DNA from: Aquila chrysaetos chrysaetos
Lineage: Eukaryota > Chordata > Aves > Accipitriformes > Accipitridae
Reading direction: 5' to 3'
DNA: 64,000 nt
Assembly: GCF_900496995.4 (NCBI RefSeq)
Contig: NC_044030.1
Location: 74,318,687 to 74,382,686, forward strand
The notes beneath the pieces were generated by a model, which searched no databases, had not been told where the DNA came from, and saw only the letters and a list, made by a program, of their open reading frames with translations. This document shows, one piece after another, positions 55,530 through 64,000 of the stretch. The translations under genes and the position numbers were made by a program. How positions within the stretch are numbered: position 1 is the stretch's first letter; each line of letters opens with the position of its first letter.

Positions 55530-58500
55530 AGTAACAAAGGCAGCAACAGCAGGAACAAGAACAGTCATATTAACACTTCTGGGCTTCTTTTATTTGCTTG
55601 CTAGTTTCTAAGTCTTTAGGGTGCTCAGGATAATATTTTCAGCTCTTCCGTACAGCAACCTGAGTTAAAGCATGGTTAAAGAAATGAAAGCTTAGATTGT
55701 CTTCACGTTATTCTTTTTAGCTCTCAAAGAAACATATAAACTACTGCAAGACATATTACTCACTTATTGAGAACTGCCAGGAGAGCACCTGCCATAAGGC
55801 CACTGTACTTGCTCAATGACATTTTTCAAACACAATGCTGGGCCAAACCCCTGCCATTTTGGTGACCACAAAGCATTTTGTGAATGTATTTTCATTGTGC
55901 AAAATACTCCAATCTGACTCCTGCAACTTTTAAATTAAATATGTTTGAAATTTCTTTCTTTTTAGTGAATTTGATTTTAGAATTTCCTTTAGTTTAAAAA
56001 CTTGAATTACTAACACCTGATTTGGTTTCAACTGAATATATTCTTTAAGAATCAGTCCACAACAGCTGCGGCTGCTTTTGGATATTTAATATTTAGCCAT
56101 AGTGTTTCTGCATGCAGACCCCATTCCAGAAATAAAAGCCAGGGGACATAGGAGGCTCTATTCCAATGTATGACTAGTCCATGACACAGACTTGGACTCT
56201 TTTGTAAGCCCCAGATGAAAAGCGAGCGTAGACCTCAGCACACAGGACAAAGGGAAGGAGCGAACAGCAGCTACGTGATGACATGCCCCCGTAAAATGGA
56301 ACAGATGGACAGAAACCACCTTGAGGGAGTTGAGGCTGGTGGCATGTGCGGAAGAGCATGAGGAACCTGAAATAACGTTTGTAGTATTTATGTTTAATGT
56401 GCTCTGGATGTGGGGCTTCGCCACTGCCAGGTAAGCGCGAGGGAGGGAGGGATGGCGTGCACCAGCAGGCAGTGCTGGCTTGAGGGTTGCAGCACCCCTT
56501 ACCTCTACCCTTCCCTCCCACTCGGGCAGGCACAGGATCCACGTCTGCCTGGGCACGGTTCGGTATGCAAGTACTGCCAGGACTTTTGGTAATAGCTGCT
56601 GGAGTTACAAAAGTGGACAAAAGTGGAAGCTGAAACTTCAGGGAAAAAAGCTGGTGTCAAGTGCAGGTGGTGTGGCAAAGCCAGGGTGCCCGTGGCCCCA
56701 GGGGAGCTGCGGTAAGGTGGGATGGGAATGACCATGGCTGTTGTGCTGAGTGCCCTGCCGTGGGGCTGACCTGCCAACGTTTGTCCCCTCACTCCATTTC
56801 CATGGGGTTTGTGCCGCAGCCCTTGAATGCCGACCCCACGGTGGCTGGGTCCTCAGCCCCCCACTTGGAGAGAGGGACAAGCCCTCGGGGAGAGGCCAGT
56901 CCTCCAGAGATGGGCTTTTAAGGGGATGATGGGTCTCTAAACCAAGGTTTGTGCTGTTTAGATGGATGTGAAGTGGACTTGGGTGGCAGCTTGGGTGGGT
57001 CAGGCTGCTGAAGGCAACCTTGAATATCACCATAGGTTCCCTTTGCTTCTCCTTGCACATCTCAGTACGTATCAATCTTCCAGTGGCTTAACAAGCAGCA
57101 TTGAAAAGCTAGATACAGCCATACCAACTTAGCCACACTGCTATGTTAGCCATAGCAGTAACAGAATCTATTGGTTAAAATTAGCGTGGTTGAATGTAGC
57201 TTCATCAGTAAGGCTAAACTCATTAAAATCTTTTTCAAGACTGATTTTTTAAAAAACATTTAAAATGCTTAAGCGAATGAGGACTAGATAAATGTTAGAT
57301 AACAAAAGGTCACAAAAGAGAGTAATAATTTAAATGTGTTTACATTTAAATATATTTTAAAATCTCTTTCCTGGTATGAAACCTACCTAGAAGTAGAGGA
57401 ACTGAGAAAAAACATACAAGAAAATGAAATTGCAACTGAAAAAAACATATTGTAAACAGACATTATCAAAGGTAACAAAAAAATACATAATTCATGTGAC
57501 TTGGTTTGGCACATATTTTGTGCACTGAGATGTTTATCTGTTCAAAATGAATTTAATCTATGTCATATCAATTCAATAGGAGTAATGTTTGAGATATCAT
57601 TAAATTGAGACACTTCATACCAGAAAACCACAAGAAAATGTATGTGATCAACCTGAAAGATTATCCTCCATTTTAGATATGAGTGTAGAGGTGGGGAAAT
57701 CTCTATAACAGGGAAAAATAATTACATGTTTTCTGCCCATTCTTTATGCCTGATTAGCCAGGAGAAAAAGAAATATGCAGATAAGGCACTAATTGCGGAG
57801 GGACATATGTGAGCTGTGATGGGACCCCAGCTGGCAGAGCTGGCATGCAGATTTGCCATCTTGTCGTTACAGTGAGCATTTAAAAAACCATGCAGAGATG
57901 GTTTCACATTTTTCACATCTGGAAAAGGAAAACCTCCATCAGATTTCAAATATCGTCCAGTGTGACACAGGACCCATTCTCCAGGCTTGGTCTCAGCCCA
58001 GCTACCGGCAACAGGCTCCACTCTTCCCTGTGTGTCCTTCAGAAAGTCTCTTTCTTTTAACCTCTGCTAAGGCCTGCTGCTGTCTGCTTTCACTGTCTGC
58101 ATTCCTGCTGCAAGGTCCCCATTTGCCGGCTTGCTCCCATTCCTGCCATCCCTCCCTTGTCCTCATGCTCCATGTTTCCCTTCAGCCACGGGTAGCTGCT
58201 CAGGGGCAGAGCTGCTCTTCCCTGTTGGTTCCCCCAAAGCAGAGTGCCACAGCCGCCACTGCAAGGCAAATAGGCGGTGTTTTGCCCTGCTTCTGCCAGG
58301 GCAGAGCACAAAGAATGCTCTTCAGCCACCAAAATAAAAGAGATGATCTGCCGAGATAATGCAGACCTGCTGGCCGTCTCCTTCATCCCAAGGGAAAGGT
58401 TCTTATCTGCTTCATAATTTTTGTTTCATTTTTAGATGGCTCCTTATCCATGCTGATCAAAGCAGACTAAAACCCCATACTGAATATGGTTGGCCTTTCT

Positions 58501-59649
58501 TTCTCTAGAGGATTAAATTGGTCTGTGTCAATAATGTGAAAAAAAGAATGGTGACATAGGACTGAAATCTAGAGCACGGTGTCTGCTCAATGGAAAGCTT
58601 CAGGTGTGGGGTCCAGCAGGTCTACAGGGCACAGCAGAAGACTGACACATTATTATTACTATTTTCTACGTGGTAATTCTTTTTGAGGGATTGCTGTGTC
58701 AGTGTAGTGTCTAATGTGTAGCAGTATGGGACTAACAAGCCTTTCCAGCTCTCCTTTGATTTACACTGAGGCATATCACCAAAAAGACCAAAGAAGTAAA
58801 GGGAATTTCATCATAGCAAGATGTAGAAAATGTAAGAAAGAAGATAATCTGATTCAGTGAGAATTTCATCCTAGCTGAAGTGGAGAACTGGGTGAAGGGA
58901 ACAGCCAAAAAAATTGTTTCCAAATATGCTGAGCTTTCAATGTAATATGGAAACTGAATCCTCTGGCCCAGCAATTTTCTCAGTTCACAGTCCAATGAAG
59001 ATTAGAGGTACAGGCACCAGCTCAAATGGTATAAAGCTGTAGTTATGAAAGCTGGATATTATATAGCATTATTAGCATACAGTTCTGATTCACCTAATTT
59101 ACTGTAATGGGAGGTGAGCTTAGATGGACCCAGTGTCAGCACAACCATGTCACCACTGCCGTTCACTCCTAGATCCAGATGAGGCATCTCTATCCCATGC
59201 TGCACTGTGAATGTAACCCGAGGTTTTATAAGGCAGCCCGGGCTGTCATGATGATGTGGTGTGCCCTGCAGCACAGCACTGTCCAAAGAATATCACTCTC
59301 TCATCTCTTCATCAGTTTCATTTGTGATGCCTGAGTTATTACATTTACTCTTCTCAAGACTTGAGGCAAAGGAGGAAGTACAGCACCCCTGAAACAGCTG
59401 TCCGTATCATTCAAGTTGTACATATAAATTTGTCTAAATTGAAATTCCAGTGAGCAGATCTTGTCTGCTTTTGTTTACAAAAATGAATTATCAGAAATCC
59501 TTTCCCATGCAGATAACTGTAGTCAACCATGAAATTACCATTTTATCATGTTTTTGAACAACTAAACTAAATCTAGGGCTTTAAAATTCTCATTCAGTAA
59601 GACAGGTCTTCCTGACACCAAATTTTCCTTCAGTTTTTTCCTGAAGTGC

Positions 59650-59880
59650 TCAGAACCAGACACAATACTCTCATAAGAGTCTCACAAATCCTTGTGTGCT
59701 GGGATATTATCATCACTGCAGTTCTCCACATTCTTGTGCTTATGCATTCTGGATCACAACGGTTGTTTTAACTGCTGCATCTACTGGTATAGCCTGCTGA
59801 ATTACATGGCCACAGTCTTACCTAACTTCATTTTGGAGCCATTAGTCCCCTTAGCTCAGACCTTTATCTAATAAAAGGGT
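59650..59880 (-). mobile_element. Possible degraded CR1 fragment
   Basis: On the plus strand the words CTCAGAACCAGACACAATACTC, then GAGTCTCACAAATCCTTGTG, resemble the reverse complement of a CR1 3' region ('gaactggacacagtactcc...ggtctcaccagtgc'). The following text fits only loosely, and no terminal tail is present. Confidence 0.3.
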
Positions 59881-62800
59881 TGAGAGAGTGCAAACATTGA
59901 CCAGATGATACACAAAACTGACTTCTGGGAATGTGATGCTGCCGTTGAGCACACCTATTTCAGTCAGGTCCACTTGGGTCACTAATTGCTTAATTTCATG
60001 GGGTCGTTACTTGCCTTGCTCACATGCCTTCCCTAAAAGCTGCAGTCAGCCTCCCAGTTGCTTGGTCTGCATAGCTAGGCTACTCACCATGGGCTGGATG
60101 GATGTCATCACAGTTAGAAAGAGGTAAGTTTCATTAGGGAATGCATTACCCAAAGTGGTTCTGATGAACAAAGCAAGGGTCATTATTTCCAGTTTCAGCA
60201 CTATGGTTTAAGAGGGATGTTGCCTACGTGGAGGGAGTGGAAGAACAAAAATAAAAGGAGGGGTGGAAATCATAGTGCACAGGGAAAGGTGGAAAGACAG
60301 ATCTTGGTGACTGCAGGGGCAGCACAAGCAGGACGAGGTGACCTGCAGTGGGAGGGCTCACCTATCTTATGCCCTCCTGAATGACCAGCATGGTGCTTGT
60401 GGAGAAGTTTGCCAGTATCTGTGCAATTTCAGCATCACATGAGCAGGAGCCAGGGTCCCAGAGAGAAAGAAGACAAAAGGCCTGACTGTTTGTTGGGTCT
60501 CTGCACACAGGCATGGTGCAGAATATATTGCCCTGAAGTTATGCTTTCTTGTAATTTAGTGGGTGACTGAACTGACTGTATTACAGGGCTTTTTCCTTGC
60601 TCTGGGTGCAGTGTAAGCCAAGAAGGAGCCTTTTGTTTGCTATTCACCTTACAGAACAATACAATCTCCACTGGCAAGAGCTCTTTGCAGTCAGCAGAGG
60701 TGCATGTGCTGCAGGAGGAGCTGGCTACCTGCAGAACCTCAGAGGGGCCAGGCAGTTCCCCCTCCTTTCCAGCTCCTGCAGCAGCTCCCTTCTTGCACTC
60801 TGTCTTGCACAGCATCAGCCAATGCTTTCTACCATTATACAAAACTGATTTCTCTCCACAAAAATGCATACAGTAAAGTAGGAAAGTTAGGTATATGCCG
60901 TCTTTTACTTTTTTACATGCGTATGGATTAACATCACATACTGCTGTCTGGACTTGTGGGAATGGTACTGAGTTTTGTACATAAGACATAATTTTTATCT
61001 TAGCTTTCGCTCCACGGTGGGTTATATGCAAGGAGTGTTGCCTTCAAAGTCTAGGAAAATGTCAAAGCCAAGTCAGAAATTGATCACAGTCATATGAACC
61101 TGTGCTAAGGCCTTATGTGAAAGTGAAGCGATGCTGGTGAAAAACAAGAAACATGGATTGCTTACAGGTTATGGAGACTGCCCAACCTTTCAGTGACCTT
61201 GGCCTGAGGTGGAGTTTGTAACAAAACATGAAAACAGGCATACCTCCCCTAGTTTCACTTTTCAAAGCAAACACTGCAAGCCCAGCCTCAGTGCAGCCGA
61301 AGTTTAACTGCTACAACCAGTAAGAAACAGGAGTATATGGTGAGATCCTCCACAACCACAGATACACCACTTATTAGTTCAAGATCATTATGTTGATGCG
61401 TACAGTGTAACATTATAATTCCCTATGCAAACTTCATCACATTTATAACATCAGTGAAAATTTTTAGTGCTTGCCAATGCTTGGCTGATTTGCTTCTCTC
61501 CCCAACACCTTTTTTTCATGCTAAAGCACTCAGCATTTGTGTATGCTTATGTGAAGTGAACTTTGCAGGGACAAGGGAGTTGCATTGGAAATGGTACTGG
61601 AATCATAGCGTCACACTTCCTCAGCTGTTGTGTTTAAATTTCTCAGCTTTCTGATTATTGTAGAGAAAAAAAATTTCAAAGTGGAATCTTCCAGTTTAGC
61701 TCCCACTCTAGGAAAAGATTTTCAAAGTAATAAGGTAAAAGACGGGGGGGGGAAATCATTTCAGTGAGATTTGTGCTTCTCGGTCACTGGAAAGCTTTTG
61801 AAAATCCCATGATAAACATTTTGTTACCTAATATTTGTCTTGGTTTTCACAGCTCTTCCACACCCTTCATTGATCTCTAAGAAGTTGGTCATTACCTCTA
61901 AAGATCTGACTATTTATTTCAGTAACTAAAAATAGATTTCTGCACCTCACTTTAAGGAACTATCTTGCAAAGGACTGTCCATAGTTTCTTCTGCAGGATA
62001 ATATTTACAAGGCTGCTGCTCCAGAAAATGTCCCTTCCATTTTACTGCCCCTTTGCCTAACTACGGGGTTCCATGGGGCAGTTTTGTTGATTAATGTGGA
62101 TTGTCATTCAGCAGTTATGAAAATATGTATGTATAACATTTTGGAGAAATGCCCAGAATTGGGAGTGGTTTTATGTTGACTCATTCAGGACTTAGACTAT
62201 GTACAAGGAGTACTGATTTCCTTCTACGAAGATGTCACAAAAGGATTGGTGATAGATAGAAATGCACGTTCATTTGAAGTGCTGGCATTGCTAAGCACAG
62301 TTTTAAAGGCATACAGAGGTTGCAGTCATTCCCCCTTCCCAGGGCAGATTGGCTGCACAGGTTGCCTAGGTCTGTTGCAGTTACATTCAGCCCCACAGCA
62401 AAGAAGATGTAGACACCGTCACAAACATGCTTTGTAAAAGCGAAGTGGAATAAATCTATTTACAGCACACTGATTTGTGCCTATTGATAACAAAACCCAC
62501 AAAACCTTAATTTTTAAGATAAGTGAATATTAGCTTCATTTCATAGAGAGGGAATTCACTCTGCAATGTGAACTATGAATCCTGCTAGCATCCTGATCAT
62601 TCAGGAGCCTTTTTTGTCCACCTGTCCATCCAATTCAAATACCTGAAAAAGATCAGAAATTTGGAAGAGGAATTGAACACTGAACACTGTTTGTTAGGAA
62701 AGCAGATTGGAAAAAGCACCAACATTTTAACAGAACTGCATGGTTTGGAGTACTTTGTACTTCTGCCCAACTGGAGACTTAATGAAGGCAACCTCCTTAG

Positions 62801-64000
62801 CAGTAATTAGTAGCTGAAGGCACTATGTGAATGAATATGCATTTCCAGTGAAATCATGGTAGCTGTCAAACAGTTTGGGAAAATCAGGATTTTAACCAAC
62901 CACAATGTTACCTCATGAACCATGATTTTATACTCAAAAAGTAATAACAATAATAAAACCTTTCACTTCTGCTCCTTTCTGAAATCACAGAAAAGCTATA
63001 CCAAAAAAAAGTGAATTCCTAATCTTGAGAAATTTTGATTTGCACTTCTACGTCAGCTTCACTTTATTTTCTCTAAAATTGTTCACTTATGTAAAACCAT
63101 GATGTGAACTCTGGGTTTAACAAAGTAGCTGATCACAGCAGCAAGGGATGTAGGGTGGGAAATGCACCATGAATCAGAACAGGACACGGGCATGTTCTGT
63201 CTCTGCCACAAATATGCAGCTTTGGGTCCTGTATAGGTATGCTGAATCTGTCCCAGGCACCTTTGCTATCTAACAGTGGTTTATGTTGTCACAGAAGTGG
63301 TATTTTAACAAACAAACACATGCAGAATCTTGAAGTTTCCTGACAATTGACTCATATGCACATACAAACGAGAAAATGGTGTTCAGATAGGAAGCTATCA
63401 AAAAACTGTTTTCCTGTTTACATAGTAGACCCAATACTTACAGCTTGAAAAGTTATTATAGTCCTGAACACTATTAAAATATTTTTACTAATATAAAAAT
63501 TACCAACACTTCACATGCACTGAAAACCTGAAATTTTCTGTTCCAAGGTAAGAATACACAGTTGATGAAACAGAGGGTTCAACAATAGCTAGCAACAGAG
63601 AAGATAGCAGCATTGGGGACTATGGAGAGTTAAACCACTTTAACTGGTTTGAACTGGTTACTTAGTTGAGCTAGAAAGTCTCAGAACAGACATTTTGGAA
63701 AGAGAAGCAGGTTTGATAACTGATTTGTTGCTGGTGATCAAGGTTCCTAAATGTTGCTTCCTATGCTCAGAAGCAGTGGAACACAGCAGCTAGTGGGGGG
63801 CTTCCTGCACCAGTGGGATTTTGTCATAGACATCAGTGAGGCAAAGATAGCCTGCAGCAGCTGTTCCATTTAGCTTTCTACCTCTATTCCTATATTATTA
63901 ACAAATAGTTGTAGGAGTAATGTTACTTTTATATAACCATTTGAAAATTGCTTTTTAGTTTAGTTGCTATGAACATCTGTACTTGGATGTGAAGGGGACA

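Larger units (their letters stand above)
51205..64000. other. Intergenic DNA beyond IL7R, no gene recognised
   Basis: In human the next gene on this side is SPEF2, whose 3' end would come first on the minus strand, but I see no convincing SPEF2 exon. Weak plus-strand exon-like stretches (about 52828-52935, 53383-53559 and 58860-58940) have acceptors or low stop density but no homology I recognise. A 198-codon minus-strand frame at 61031-60435 has no motif. A C-rich run is at 55503-55529 and a possible degraded CR1 at about 59.65-59.88 kb. The rest shows nothing I can support. Confidence 0.5.

Noticed and set aside
58860..58940. Short plus-strand frame containing ENWVKGTAKKIVSKYAELSM after an AG
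   Set aside because: About 27 codons open is common by chance, the polypyrimidine tract is weak, and the strand does not fit SPEF2.
60435..61031. 198-codon minus-strand open frame
   Set aside because: A frame of this length is expected about once by chance in 64 kb on both strands. It has no motif, no coherent domain and no splice context.

Overview
This is vertebrate nuclear DNA, almost certainly from a bird. Coding sequence is sparse and split into short exons with GT/AG borders. The mobile elements are avian in type: CR1 LINE 3' ends that finish in the ATTCTATGA-like tail, and an endogenous retrovirus LTR whose end reads as the reverse complement of GGGGTTAAACCATGACA. Two genes can be read exon by exon: CAPSL (calcyphosine-like, + strand) and IL7R (interleukin-7 receptor alpha, - strand). 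They stand tail to tail, as they do in human 5p13. In birds this block is expected on chromosome Z, but that is inference because nothing in the sequence names the chromosome.

Layout. 1-19.2 kb: no gene recognised; a degenerate two-copy repeat (2.8 and 3.8 kb), a long poly-T tract (4.6 kb), an old CR1 3' end (9.4-9.66 kb), a truncated minus-strand ERV LTR with a six-unit internal tandem repeat (9.94-10.64 kb), and a possible conserved regulatory block (13.7-14.2 kb). 19.2-23.85 kb: four CAPSL coding exons giving 208 aa, the same length as human. 29.81-29.92 kb: a second, diverged but intact copy of the CAPSL terminal exon. 30.5-35.1 kb: intergenic. 35.13-50.16 kb: eight IL7R coding exons on the minus strand with all phases compatible, giving 462 aa. 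50.63-51.20 kb: a CR1 insertion just upstream of IL7R. 51.2-64 kb: no gene recognised; the expected next neighbour, SPEF2, is not visible.

The strongest unusual signal is the duplicated CAPSL terminal exon. Two 102-nt exons lie 6 kb apart, each with its own acceptor, both in phase 0 and of identical length. They differ at 10 of 33 residues, nearly all conservative changes, and carry many synonymous changes. This is the pattern of two alternative C-termini kept by selection, each completing EF-hand 4 differently. A second direct observation is that skipping the IL7R transmembrane exon would create a TGA stop exactly at the exon 5/exon 7 junction, encoding a soluble receptor with no novel tail.

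The two genes share no pathway. CAPSL is a calcium-binding EF-hand protein, linked in mammals to ciliated cells. IL7R is a lymphoid cytokine receptor that signals through JAK1/STAT5 together with the common gamma chain. Their adjacency is ancestral synteny.
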